Source: JACCZX01 sp963807155 (GTDB lineage Bacteria > Pseudomonadota > Gammaproteobacteria > Burkholderiales > Burkholderiaceae_F). From it: a DNA stretch of 64,000 nt. Where the stretch lies: positions 124,001 through 188,000 of the forward strand of contig CAWEAZ010000031.1 of assembly GCA_963807155.1 (NCBI GenBank). The letters are read 5' to 3'. Below, one piece after another: positions 37,628 to 47,371 of the stretch. The notes under the pieces are model-generated. The model was not told the origin of the DNA and made no database searches. It saw nothing but the letters and a program-made list of their open reading frames with translations. Each line of letters starts with the position of its first letter. Positions within the stretch are counted from its first letter, which is position 1. Position numbers and translations under genes: made by a program.

Positions 37628-39003
37628 GCGAGCGTGCCGCGCAAATCGTGCTCGGCGGCCGAAGTGATGCGAACGTCGGCGAACTCACCCGCGTTTAGCT
37701 TTCGCCGGCCCGTCGCAATTTCGACAATCCCGTCGATCTCAGGCGCATCGGCTGCGGTGCGACCCGTCGCAACTGTGGGCCCGACCTCATCGATCAAAAC
37801 CCGCTGCACGGTGCCGACCTTGCGCTGCAAACGCTGCGCCGAAATCTGCTGCTGCAGCTGCATAAAGCGCGCGCGTCGCTCCTCGCGAACTTCGTCCGGC
37901 AACTGACCCGGCAACGCGTTCGCCGCTGCGCCGTCTACCGGCGAGTACGCAAAACATCCGACGCGATCCAGCTCGGCCTCGCGCAGAAAATCCAGCAGGT
38001 ATTCAAACTCTGCTTCGGTCTCGCCCGGGAAGCCTGCGATGAACGTCGATCGAATCGTGATGTCGGGGCAGACTGCGCGCCACGCACGGATTCGCTCGAT
38101 GTTCCTCTCGCCCGACGCCGGGCGCTTCATCGCTTTCAGCACTCGCGGGTGCGCATGCTGAAACGGCACATCGAGATATGGCAACACTTTGCCTTCGGCC
38201 ATCAACGGAACGATCTCATCGACGTGCGGATAGGGATACACGTAATGCAGCCGCACCCACGCATCGTTTGCGTGCGCAAGTTGCCCGAGCTCTTTGACCA
38301 GATCGGTCATGCGCGTGCGCACGGCGCGGCCCCCGACAAAACCAAGCTGATACCTGACGTCGACGCCGTACGCGCTGGTGTCTTGCGAGATCACCAGCAG
38401 CTCACGCACGCCCTGCTTCAGCAAATTCTCAGCCTCTCGCATCACATCGCCGATCGGTCGGGACACGAGATCGCCACGCATCGAAGGAATGATGCAGAAG
38501 CTGCACCGATGATTGCAGCCTTCTGAGATCTTCAGATACGCATAATGGCGCGGCGTGAGCTTGATGCCGGCAGGCGGCACCAGATCGCTGTACGGATCGT
38601 GTGGCCTTGGCAGATGGCGGTGCACATGATCCAGCACTTCGGTCGCCGCATGCGGTCCGGTCACCGCGAGCACCTTGGGATGGGCTTTGGTGATCAGGTT
38701 CTCGTCGCCGTCCTTCTTGGCGCCCAGGCAACCGGTAACGATGACCTTGCCGTTTTCGGCGAGCGCCTCACCGATTGCGTCGAGCGACTCCTGGACCGCG
38801 GCGTCGATAAACCCGCACGTATTGACGATCACCAGATCGGCGTCGCCGTAGCTCGCGCTGGTCGCATAGCCTTCGGCGCGCAACTGCGTGATGATCAATT
38901 CTGAATCGACCAGCGCCTTGGGACAGCCCAGAGAGACGAAGCCCACCGATGGCACGGGCTTGAGATTGGCACGCGATCGACGCGCCGCAACCGTCGCGGT
39001 CAT
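37624..39003 (-). CDS. rimO: Ribosomal protein S12 methylthiotransferase RimO
   Basis: Radical-SAM enzyme that adds a methylthio group to Asp89 of ribosomal protein S12. The N-terminal UPF0004 domain shows VGFVSLGCPKALVDSE and later TGCLGAKKDGDENL. The radical-SAM CxxxCxxC is EGCNHRCSFCIIPSMRG, and a C-terminal TRAM domain follows. Its 459 residues are typical. It follows phaR after 14 bases, and its stop overlaps the GST start. Confidence 0.95.
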   Translation of the reverse strand: MTATVAARRSRANLKPVPSVGFVSLGCPKALVDSELIITQLRAEGYATSASYGDADLVIVNTCGFIDAAVQESLDAIGEALAENGKVIVTGCLGAKKDGDENLITKAHPKVLAVTGPHAATEVLDHVHRHLPRPHDPYSDLVPPAGIKLTPRHYAYLKISEGCNHRCSFCIIPSMRGDLVSRPIGDVMREAENLLKQGVRELLVISQDTSAYGVDVRYQLGFVGGRAVRTRMTDLVKELGQLAHANDAWVRLHYVYPYPHVDEIVPLMAEGKVLPYLDVPFQHAHPRVLKAMKRPASGERNIERIRAWRAVCPDITIRSTFIAGFPGETEAEFEYLLDFLREAELDRVGCFAYSPVDGAAANALPGQLPDEVREERRARFMQLQQQISAQRLQRKVGTVQRVLIDEVGPTVATGRTAADAPEIDGIVEIATGRRKLNAGEFADVRITSAAEHDLRGTLA

Positions 39004-39017
39004 CGCAATCGCGTCAC

Positions 39018-39557
39018 TTATTTTTTATCGCCCGGAAACCCCGGAAAACCGGTGAACATCGAGCGCGCCTGCTTTTGCATGTTTTCCTGCATCTGCACGA
39101 ACAGATCCTTCGACTGCTCGATGTAGCTCGACATCATCGACTGGATCATCGGCGCCTGCATGTTGACGAACTGGGTCCACATCTCGGGACCGATCTTGTT
39201 CGTCTCGTAAAACGCCTTGCTCTGCTCCTGCAGCTTGCCCTGGATGTCGATGAACGCCTGGATGTTCTTCTCAAGATACGAACCCATCATTCCCTGCATC
39301 GCGTTGCCGTACAGGCGGATGATGTGCGACAGCATCGGCGCCGTGAACATCGGCAGCCCGCCCGCCTCCTCCTCAAGAATGATCTGCAGCAGGATCTGCC
39401 GCGTCAGATCGTCGTTCGACTTGGCATCGATCACCTGGAAGTCCTCGCGCTCGAGCACCAGTTGCTTCACGTCGGCCAGCGTGATGTAGGTGCTGGTCTG
39501 CGTGTCGTACAGGCGGCGATTCGGATACTTCTTGATCAGGCGAACGGACGTTGCCAT
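39018..39557 (-). CDS. phaR: PHB synthesis repressor PhaR
   Basis: DNA- and PHB-binding repressor of phasin and PHB genes. The N-terminal DNA-binding domain reads IKKYPNRRLYDTQTSTYITL, the family hallmark, then LADVKQLVLEREDFQVIDAK. The C-terminal helical domain has MQGMMGSYLEKNIQAFIDIQ and is Met/Gln-rich. The protein has 179 residues. It is separated from the phaCAB genes by about 16 kb here, whereas it often sits directly after phaB in relatives. Confidence 0.94.
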   Translation of the reverse strand: MATSVRLIKKYPNRRLYDTQTSTYITLADVKQLVLEREDFQVIDAKSNDDLTRQILLQIILEEEAGGLPMFTAPMLSHIIRLYGNAMQGMMGSYLEKNIQAFIDIQGKLQEQSKAFYETNKIGPEMWTQFVNMQAPMIQSMMSSYIEQSKDLFVQMQENMQKQARSMFTGFPGFPGDKK

Positions 39558-39674
39558 GTTTGCCCTCTCCTTCGACGAATCCGTGGATTCTATCCACTTT
39601 GTCGCAGCGCAGCGGCCACTCTGGCAGCGTTATCGGCTGTTCTGCGAGAATCGCAGCAAACCAGGGAGACACAC

Positions 39675-41008
39675 ATGATTCAACAGTTCGCGCTGCGCGC
39701 CGTTGCACTCGCCGCGTTGATGTCGGTTTCAGCAAGTCAGGCCGGCACAGTCACCGTGATCACGTCCTTTCCGAAAGAGCTGACTTCGGCGTACAAAGCA
39801 GCATTCGAGAAAGCCAATCCGGATATCAAGATCGAGATACTGAACAAGAGCACGGTCGCCGGCATTGCGTTCGTGCGCGAAACCGCGGCCGGGCAGCGGC
39901 CCGACGTGTTCTGGGCTTCCGCGCCCGATGCGTTCGAAGTACTTAAGCGCGACAACCTGCTGGTCGACTGCACCCGACGTCGACAACAAGGCGATCCCGG
40001 CGAAGATCGGCAACTATCCGATCAACGATCCGCAAGGTTTCTACAAAGGTCAGGCGCTCGCGGGCTACGGGATCATGTACAACACCCGCTATCTGAAGGC
40101 GAACAAGCTCGCACGCGCCGAAGGATTGGGACGATCTGCTGAAGCGCGAATGGTTCGGCCATGTCGCGATGACTGCGCCGTCGCGCTCGGGCACGATGCA
40201 CTTGACTGTCGAAACCATTCTGCAGGGCGAAGGGTGGGACGCCGGTTGGGGCAAGGTGCTCGAAATGGCGGGCAACAGTGCGCAAATCACCGAGCGCAGC
40301 TTCGGTGTGCCCGATGGCATCAACAACGGCCAGTTCGGCGCCGGACCGGTTATCGACTTCTTCGGGTTGGCCGGCAAGTATTCTGGCTTCCCGGTCGAGT
40401 TCGTTTATCCGGCGTTGACCTCGATCGTGCCGGCGAACATCGCACTGATCGCCGGCGGCAAGAACACGGCCGAGGCAAAGAAGTTCGTGCAGTACACGCT
40501 GAGCCAGCCGGGCCAGGAGTTGCTGCTCGATCCGAAGATCTCACGTCTGCCGGTGCTCGCGTACTCGAGCTTCGGCAGCAAGATCCCCGCCGGATATCCG
40601 GACCCGCAAGCGATCGTCAAGCGCGCGAAGGTCAACTTCAACGCCGATCTGTCCGAGGATCGCTACTCGGTCGTGCACTCGCTGTTCGACCAGACGATCA
40701 CGTTCCGCTTGAAGGAGCTGCAGGCCGCAACCAAGGCGATTCATGATGCCGAAGCGAAGCTTGCCGGCAAGAACAATCCGCAGGCTGCTGAGTTGATCAA
40801 GCAGGCGCGCGCATTGGCGTTTGCCCCGGTGGTTTCATCGTCGCTGGCAGGGCAGAAAGATTTCTTGAAAGTCTTCGCGTCGAACAAGAAGGAAGTCGCG
40901 GTCTCGAAGCAGGTCACCGGCCTCGAGGAAAGCTGGAATCGCAAGTCGCGCGAGAACTACGCAAAGGCGACCGAGCTGGCGCAGCAAGCGTCCGCGTTGA
41001 TCAAGTAG
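39675..41008 (+). CDS. ABC transporter periplasmic substrate-binding protein, frame changes in this sequence
   Basis: Periplasmic solute-binding protein of the iron(III)/2-aminoethylphosphonate-like family. A signal peptide ends near SASQAG. The first lobe shows VTVITSFPKELTSAYKAAFE. The frame changes near 39965 and 40130, each keeping family sequence (for example IPAKIGNYPINDPQGFYKG, then VAMTAPSRSGTMHLTVE). After the fold ends near GYPDPQAIVKRAK, about 120 residues of Ala/Lys-rich helix follow, an uncommon long tail. A GGGAG ribosome site precedes the ATG. The permease and ATPase genes follow directly. Confidence 0.82.
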
Positions 41009-41019
41009 CCGTCGCCTTG

Positions 41020-42762
41020 ATGGCAGTGACGCAGGCTGACGCGCTGCCGGTCGACCAGGTTCGCACCGGCGTTCGCGTGCGCCAATTGCTCGGCGCCTCG
41101 TGGCGCTCGTATGCAGTGCTCGTTCGCCATCGCCGCGTTTTTGCTTGCGCTGCTGCTCATTCCGGTCGGCGCGGTATTCATCACCGCGTTTCGCGACGGC
41201 GATGGCAGTTTCACGCTCGGCCATTTCGGAACGTTCTTCTCGACCGGCCTGATGCGCGAGTCGTTCGGCAACTCGCTGTACGTCGCGATCGCCAGCGTCG
41301 TTGTCGCTTCGCTGATCGCGAGTACCGCTGGCGTACATCACCGTGCGCTTCCAGTTTCGCGGCGCGACTGCTGATCCAGACGCTCGGCGTATTGCCGTTG
41401 ATCATGCCGCCGTTTGTGGGTGCGGTTGCGATGCAGCTGATCTTCGGCCGCTCGGGCTCGGTCAATCTGCTGCTCGACGAAACCTTCGGCTTCTCGATTC
41501 CGATCATGCAGGGGCTGACCGGCGTGATTTTCGTCGAGAGCCTGCACTACTTTCCGTTCATCCTGATGAATTTGATCGTCGCGCTGCGCGCGATCGACGG
41601 CGCAATGGAAGAAGCCGCACTGAACCTCGGCGCCAAAGGATGGCGGCTGTTTTCGCGCGTGGTGTTTCCGCTCGCGCTGCCCGGCTATCTCGCCGGCGCT
41701 GCGCTGGTGTTCATCAAGGTCTTCGATGACCTTGGCACGCCGCTGGTGCTCGGGCAGACGAACATGCTCGCGCCGCAGGCGTATCTGCGCATCACGCAGG
41801 TCGGCCTCGAAGATCCGCTGGGCTACGTGATCAGCGTGATCATGATCGCGTTCTCGATTCTCGCGCTGTGGCTGTCGATCCGCGTGATGAAGGGCAAGGA
41901 CTATTCGACGCTGCAAAAAGGCGGCGCCGGCATCGCACGGCGGCGACTGTCGCGTGGCGAAGCGTGGCTTGCGTACGCAGTGATCGTGCTGGTGTTGCTG
42001 GTCGTGCTCAGTCCGCACCTCGGACTGTTGCTGCTGTCATTCGCGCGCATCTGGAGTTTCTCGGTGCTGCCCGATGACTACACGCTGGCCAATTACGCGA
42101 CGGTGTTCGCCGACAGCACCGGCATGATCACGAACACGCTGCTGTACTGCGGGCTGGCGGCGACGATCGACGTCGTCATCGGCGTTGCCATTGCTTATTT
42201 GATTCTGCGCACGCGCATTCCTGCACGCCAGTGGCTCGACTTCGCTGCCAGCGCGGCAATCGCGGTGCCGGGAATCGTGCTGGCGATCGGCTACCTGCGC
42301 ACCTTTCAGGGCTTTGAGATCGGCGGCGTGCCGATCACGCAGACGTGGCTGCTGATCATGCTGGCCTACTCGGTGCGCCGACTGCCGTACGCGCTGCGCT
42401 CGTGCATGGCCGCGCTACAGCAAATCAACATCAGCCTCGAAGAAGCGGCGGAGATGCTGGGAGCCAGCAAATGGCGCTCGGTCCGCCGTGTATTGATCCC
42501 GTTAATGGCCGGCGGCATTCTCGCCGGATTCGTGTCGAGCTTCATCACCGCGGCGGTCGAACTCTCGGCAACGATTCTGCTGGTCGTCAAAGAATCGCAA
42601 GCGCCAATGAGCTATGGCATCTATCTTCATATGCAGTCGATTTCGGGCCGGGGCGCCGGCGCGGCACTCGGCGTGTTGCTGGTGCTGACGGTTGCTGTCG
42701 GCACCTATCTGTCGCACGTGCTCGCCGATCGCGCCAATCGCAACCTGGAGCACGCGCGATGA
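41020..42762 (+). CDS. ABC transporter permease, fused two-domain (FbpB-type), frame changes in this sequence
   Basis: Inner-membrane permease with two BPD_transp_1 domains in one chain, about 580 residues and some 12 membrane segments. The first EAA loop is EEAALNLGAKGWRLF and the second EEAAEMLGASKWRSV, the contact sites for the ATPase. Frame changes near 41115, about 41340 and 41365 are needed at the 5' end; from about 41370 the frame is clean. Its stop overlaps the ATPase start (ATGA). The fused form is typical of ferric-iron and phosphonate importers; the substrate is not evident here. Confidence 0.85.
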   Translation: MAVTQADALPVDQVRTGVRVRQLLGASWRSYAVLVRHRRVFACAAAHSGRRGIHHRVSRRRWQFHARPFRNVLLDRPDARVVRQLAVRRDRQRRCRFADREYRWRTSPCASSFAARLLIQTLGVLPLIMPPFVGAVAMQLIFGRSGSVNLLLDETFGFSIPIMQGLTGVIFVESLHYFPFILMNLIVALRAIDGAMEEAALNLGAKGWRLFSRVVFPLALPGYLAGAALVFIKVFDDLGTPLVLGQTNMLAPQAYLRITQVGLEDPLGYVISVIMIAFSILALWLSIRVMKGKDYSTLQKGGAGIARRRLSRGEAWLAYAVIVLVLLVVLSPHLGLLLLSFARIWSFSVLPDDYTLANYATVFADSTGMITNTLLYCGLAATIDVVIGVAIAYLILRTRIPARQWLDFAASAAIAVPGIVLAIGYLRTFQGFEIGGVPITQTWLLIMLAYSVRRLPYALRSCMAALQQINISLEEAAEMLGASKWRSVRRVLIPLMAGGILAGFVSSFITAAVELSATILLVVKESQAPMSYGIYLHMQSISGRGAGAALGVLLVLTVAVGTYLSHVLADRANRNLEHAR

Positions 42763-43809
42763 AGGCGGTGGCCGTCGAATGCATCGGCATCGGCCTGGCA
42801 TACGGGTCGAATCAGGTGCTGCAAGACATCACGCTCGCGATCGAGCCGGGCGAGTTTTTCGCGCTGCTCGGGCCGTCCGGCTCGGGCAAGTCGACGCTGC
42901 TTCGGCTGATCGCCGGATTCAATCAAGCGAACCGCGGCCGCTTACTGGTCGATGGCCGCGACATCAGCCGCGTGCCGCCGCATGCTCGCAATATCGGCAT
43001 GGTGTTTCAGAGCTACGCGCTGTGGCCGCACATGAGCGTGTACGACAACGTCGCCTTCGGGCTGGTCGAGCGGCGAGTCGCGCGCGGCGAGATCAAACGC
43101 CGCGTCGGCGAGGCACTGTCTCTGGTTGGCCTGACTGACTACGCGCGACGCCGGCCGAACCAGTTGTCCGGCGGCCAGCAGCAAAGAGTGGCGCTCGCCC
43201 GCACGATAGTCATCGAGCCACAGGTGCTGTTGCTCGATGAGCCGCTATCGAATCTTGACAAGAAGTTGCGCGAGCAGATGCGGCTGGAGTTGAAGCGGCT
43301 GCAACGCGCGCTCGGCATCACCACGATCTTCGTCACGCATGATCAGGAAGAAGCGATGACGACTGCTGATCGTATGGCGGTGCTCGATGCGGGCGTTCTG
43401 CAACAGATAGGTCGCCCGCGGGAACTGTTCGACACGCCATCGAATCGCTTCGTGGCCGAGTTCGTCGGCAGTACCAATCTGATTGCAGGCCACTACGACG
43501 CGACTCGCAGCGTTTTCGTCACCGAAGGGCTGGGGGACATTCCGCTAACGGCCAGCGTCGAAGGCAATGCACTGTCCATCCGCCCTCACGCTTTGACGAT
43601 TGCTGCGCAGCGCGACGCGCGCGGCATCTGGTTCGACGGCGAAGTTCAGGAGAGCGAATTCCTCGGCGAGTTCACGCGCTATCAAGTGCGAGTCGGCCAG
43701 GCGCTGCTGACGGCAGACGCACCCCATCTATCGGTCACGCCGATCTACGCACGCGGCGATCGCGTGCAAGTCGCTATCGACCCTGCGGAAGTGCGAGTAC
43801 TCGCGATAA
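42759..43809 (+). CDS. ABC transporter ATPase (FbpC/PotA-like)
   Basis: Importer ATPase of the MalK/CysA/FbpC group, about 350 residues. It has Walker A GPSGSGKST, a Q-loop in MVFQSYALWPH, signature LSGGQQQRVALART, Walker B LLLDEPLSNLD and H-loop VTHDQEE. A TOBE domain follows (LSIRPHALTIA and later RGDRVQVAIDP). As read the frame runs on to 44162, into the next gene with no family sequence. A TAA one base out of frame at 43807 fits the expected C-terminus, so that end is used. A one-base error is inferred near 43800. Confidence 0.87.
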
Positions 43810-43922
43810 CTACGTCCGCAAACGCCATTCTGTTGGGCGGACTTTCGAGTCGTTATGACGGCTGCGCGCCACCCGCAGTATTCTTGCAACCAAATTCGCG
43901 TGCTCAGAACTCAGGAGAACCA

Positions 43923-46375
43923 ATGAACCCGAAGGTCACTCTTCTTTCGCTGATGAAAGCGGGCGGCTTGTGTGGGCGCCGCAATCGTTTTGCTGACCAC
44001 GCCCGCACTCGCACGCGACACTACGGTTCCCGTGGAAACGCTGCGCGTCGCCGGACTGCGCGAGCCGGCGGAGATCCGCGTCGACCGCTGGGGAGTACCG
44101 CACATCTATGCGCGCAGCCAGGCAGACGTGTTCTTCGTGCAGGGATTCAACGCGGCGCGTGATCGACTGTTTCAGATCGATCTGTGGCGCCGCCGCGGCC
44201 TCGGTCAGCTTGCTGAAGTATTCGGACCGGAGTTTGTAGACCAAGACCGCGCGGCGCGCCTATTCCTCTACCGCGGCGACATGGATCGGGAGTGGCGCAT
44301 CTACAGTTCGCGCAACACGCGCGAAGCTGAACCCGTGACGCAGCGCTTCGTTGAAGGCATCAATGCATATGTCGACTGGCTGCAGGCGAACCCAGCGCGA
44401 ATGCCGTGGGAGTTCAACTTCCTCAAGTATCAACCGGCGAAGTGGACGGCCGACGATGTGATTCGGATCCGTTCGCACGGTCTGACGCGCAATCTGAATT
44501 CAGAGGTGGCGCGCGCTAATACGCTGTGCAAGGCGAAGGACGTCGATGCCGACCAGATTCGCTTCGGCCTCACCAACGACTGGAAGGCGCAGGTTCCCGA
44601 GGGGCTCGATCCCTGCCTGCCGGCCGACATCTTGAAGGTGTTCCAGCTTGCCACTCAGGGCGTGCGGGTCACCAAGTCGGCGATGAAGACGGCGCAACCT
44701 TCGATCAGCGTCGAGCCTGTGCAAACCGCGGCGCTTGAAGAAGAGCCGGCAGAGGGCAGCAACAGCTGGGTGGTGAACCGCGCAAAGTCGGCCACCGGAC
44801 GCCCGATCATGGCGAACGATCCACATCGGGCGTACTCGGTACCGAGCCTGCGCTATCTCGTGCATCTATCGGCACCCGGGCTCGACGTTATCGGTGCAGG
44901 CGAGCCGGCGTTGCCCGGCATTTCGCTCGGCCACAACGGGACAATCGCCTTCGGCCTGACGATCTTCAACATCGATCAGGAAGACCTTTATGTCTATGAG
45001 CTGAATCCGAGCCGATCCGACGCAGTACAGATACGGCAATGGCTGGGAGCCGCTCCGCGTGACGAAAGAGACGATTCCGGTCAAGGGCGCAGCGCCGCAG
45101 ACGGTGGACCTCACCTTCACTCGGCACGGACCGGTCATTCACGTCGATGCGGCCAAGGGCCGTGCATACGCAGTGCGCTCCGGGTGGCTCGAGGCAGGCA
45201 CGAGCCCGTACTTCGGCTCGCTCGAATACATGCGCGTCAAAGACTTCACCGCGTTCCGCAAGTCTTTGGTGAACTGGGGCGCTCCGACGTTGAACCAGGT
45301 CTACGCGGATACGAAGGGAAACATAGGTTGGATACCGGGCGGACTCGCACCGAAGCGCTCGAACTGGGACGGGCTGTTACCGGTGCCCGGCGACGGTCGC
45401 TACGAATGGAGCGGCTTCTGGCGCGGCGATCTGATGCCGTCGATCTACAACCCGGCCAAAGGCTGGATCGCGACGGCCAATGCTTACAACATTCCTGACG
45501 ACTATCCGGCCAAGGACCGCAAACTCGGGTTCGAGTGGACCAACCCTTCGCGCCACCAGCGGGTGCACGAGGTTCTAGGCTCGCTGCCCAAAATCTCGAT
45601 CGCAGATTCTGAGCGGCTGCAGAACGACATCGTTTCAATCCCGGCGCGGCGATTGATAGCACTGCTTGCACCCCTGTCCTCGGATGACGAGAAGACAAAA
45701 CGCGCGGTCGCATTCCTGCGCGGCTGGGACGCGCAGCAGCACTCAGACTCTCCACAAGCTGCATTGCAGGAAATCTGGCAGCTGCGCCACTTGCGCAAAG
45801 GATTTCGCGAGGCCGTGCTGAAACCTGAGGCGGCAGCAGCGCTCTCGGTCAGCGATATGAACGTCATGCTGTTGGCTCTCGAAAAACCGGAGACACGTTT
45901 CGGCGACAACGCCTCCGCGAAGCGCGACCAACTGTTGCTGACTACGTTGAAGGCAGCGTGGGAAGAAATGGAGAAGCTGCAGGGGACGGAGCCTGCGATG
46001 TGGCAATGGGGCAAGTTTCACTTCAACCTGAACGAGCACGCATTGGCGCCGGTCGTCGACGACGCGATGCGTGCGCGCATCAACGTAGGGCCTATCGCAA
46101 AGCACGGCAGCGAGTACACGCCGAACCAGTCGCTCGTTCGTGCAACCGACTTCCGGCAGATGAACGGTCCATCGGTGCGCCTGGTGGTCGACGTGGGCAA
46201 CTGGGACAACTCGCGCGCGATCAATCACCCAGGCCAATCCGGCGATCCGGAGAGTCCACACTACCGGGACCTCGCGCCGCTATGGCGCAGCGGCCAGTAT
46301 TTCCCGCTCGCGTACACGCCTAAGGCGGTCGACAGCGTGACCGAGCGTGTGATCCGCTTGATGCCCGCTCGGTGA
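43923..46375 (+). CDS. Penicillin acylase family amidase (Ntn hydrolase), frame changes in this sequence
   Basis: Periplasmic amidase that would self-cleave into alpha and beta chains; family members cut penicillins, acyl-homoserine lactones or other amides. A signal peptide is read as MNPKVTLLSLMKAG then GAAIVLLTTPALA across a frame change near 43965. The alpha chain has RWGVPHIYA and QGFNAARDRLFQ. The beta-chain nucleophile Ser follows the spacer in EEPAEGSNSWVVNRAKS, then MANDPHRAYSVPSL. A second frame change falls near 45045 (YGNGWEPLRV restored). It lies about 110 bases after the ABC ATPase and 46 bases before the OsmC-type gene. The substrate is unknown. Confidence 0.85.
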
Positions 46376-46421
46376 TGTAAATATCATCGTTGATCTTCAC
46401 TGGAGTCGACGGTCCAGGCCG

Positions 46422-46838
46422 ATGCGAATTACTGCGCGCGTTCAAAACTCAGCTTCGTCGCATGAAGTCGTTGTCTCGACGGGAGGCACCGACCAGGCTC
46501 TTGCTGTGCCGCTCAAGTCGTCCGGATTCGGCTCCGCGGTCAATGGCGGCGAGTTCCTGATGCTTGCCCTTGCTACGTGCTACTGCAACGACCTTTACCG
46601 CGAGGCGGCCAGACTCGGCGTGCGCCTTGAACAAGTGGAAGTGGAGGCAAGTGCCGATTTTCCTGGCATCGGGCTCGCCGCCACCAACATCACCTACCAT
46701 GCCAAAGTTTCTTCACCCGCATCCGAGGCCGAAATTGCGGAGTTGCTCCGCCAAACGGACGCTGTGGCGGAGGTACACAACACCGTACGAGCAGGAGTTC
46801 AAGTCAAGTATGAAAGCGGGTCACGAGTGCAGACGTGA
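46422..46838 (+). CDS. OsmC-like protein
   Basis: A 138-residue OsmC-fold protein; the family includes thiol peroxidases that reduce organic hydroperoxides. Conserved features are the GGEFLMLALATCYCNDLYREA helix with cysteines and the Glu-rich partner region VEVEASADFPG. OsmC/Ohr proteins usually have one Cys in each of two helices. Here the two visible Cys lie close together (CYC), so catalytic status is open. The GTG start of the next gene overlaps its stop, showing coupling. Confidence 0.78.
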   Translation: MRITARVQNSASSHEVVVSTGGTDQALAVPLKSSGFGSAVNGGEFLMLALATCYCNDLYREAARLGVRLEQVEVEASADFPGIGLAATNITYHAKVSSPASEAEIAELLRQTDAVAEVHNTVRAGVQVKYESGSRVQT

Positions 46839-47371
46839 CGCACCGTCCTCCTTGGCTTGAAACACCCACCTTCAGGCCACTGACCCACCATGACTTGCCG
46901 ATGGTGCATCAGTGGCTTCAGCGACCGCACGTCGCCGAGTGGTGGCGCGAGCCGGCAACGCTTACCGAGCTCGAGCGTGACTACCTGCCACGCGCCATGA
47001 ACGCGTCTTCAACCCGCGCGTACATCGCCCTCCTTGCGGGCGAGCCGATCGGTTTCATCCAGTCTTATGTCGCGCTAGGCTCAGGTGACGGCTGGTGGGA
47101 GCAGGAAACAGATCCTGGAACTCGCGGGATTGATCAGTTCCTGGCCAACGCCGACCAGCTCGGCCGCGGCCTTGGAAGCACGATGGTCAATGCTTTCGTG
47201 CAGCAGCTGTTCGAAGACTCCGCGGTCACCAAGGTGCAAACGGACCCGTCGCCCGACAATGAACGAGCTATTCGAAGCTACCGGCGTGCGGGTTTTGTTG
47301 TTCACTCTGAGGTCATCACCCCAGACGGACCCGCACTACTGATGCTTCGACATCGTGATCGCCATGAGTAG
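46835..47371 (+). CDS. AAC(6')-Ib-like aminoglycoside N-acetyltransferase (GNAT)
   Basis: Predicted 178-residue acetyltransferase closely resembling aminoglycoside 6'-N-acetyltransferase Ib. It shares long runs with that enzyme as I recall it: SYVALGSGDGWWEQETDPG, RGIDQFLANADQLGRGLG, VTKVQTDPSPDN and TPDGPA. Trp and Asp are kept at the two positions altered in the fluoroquinolone-acting cr variant (GWWE and TPDG). It starts with GTG overlapping the OsmC stop by 4 bases, and its end overlaps the PLD gene by 8 bases. No integron attC site is visible, so it looks chromosomal. Actual aminoglycoside activity is inferred only. Confidence 0.85.
   Translation: MTHRPPWLETPTFRPLTHHDLPMVHQWLQRPHVAEWWREPATLTELERDYLPRAMNASSTRAYIALLAGEPIGFIQSYVALGSGDGWWEQETDPGTRGIDQFLANADQLGRGLGSTMVNAFVQQLFEDSAVTKVQTDPSPDNERAIRSYRRAGFVVHSEVITPDGPALLMLRHRDRHE

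Noticed and set aside
45045..45070. Programmed frameshift in penicillin acylase
   Set aside because: No slippery heptamer or clear downstream structure was seen, and many unrelated genes in the window show similar breaks.
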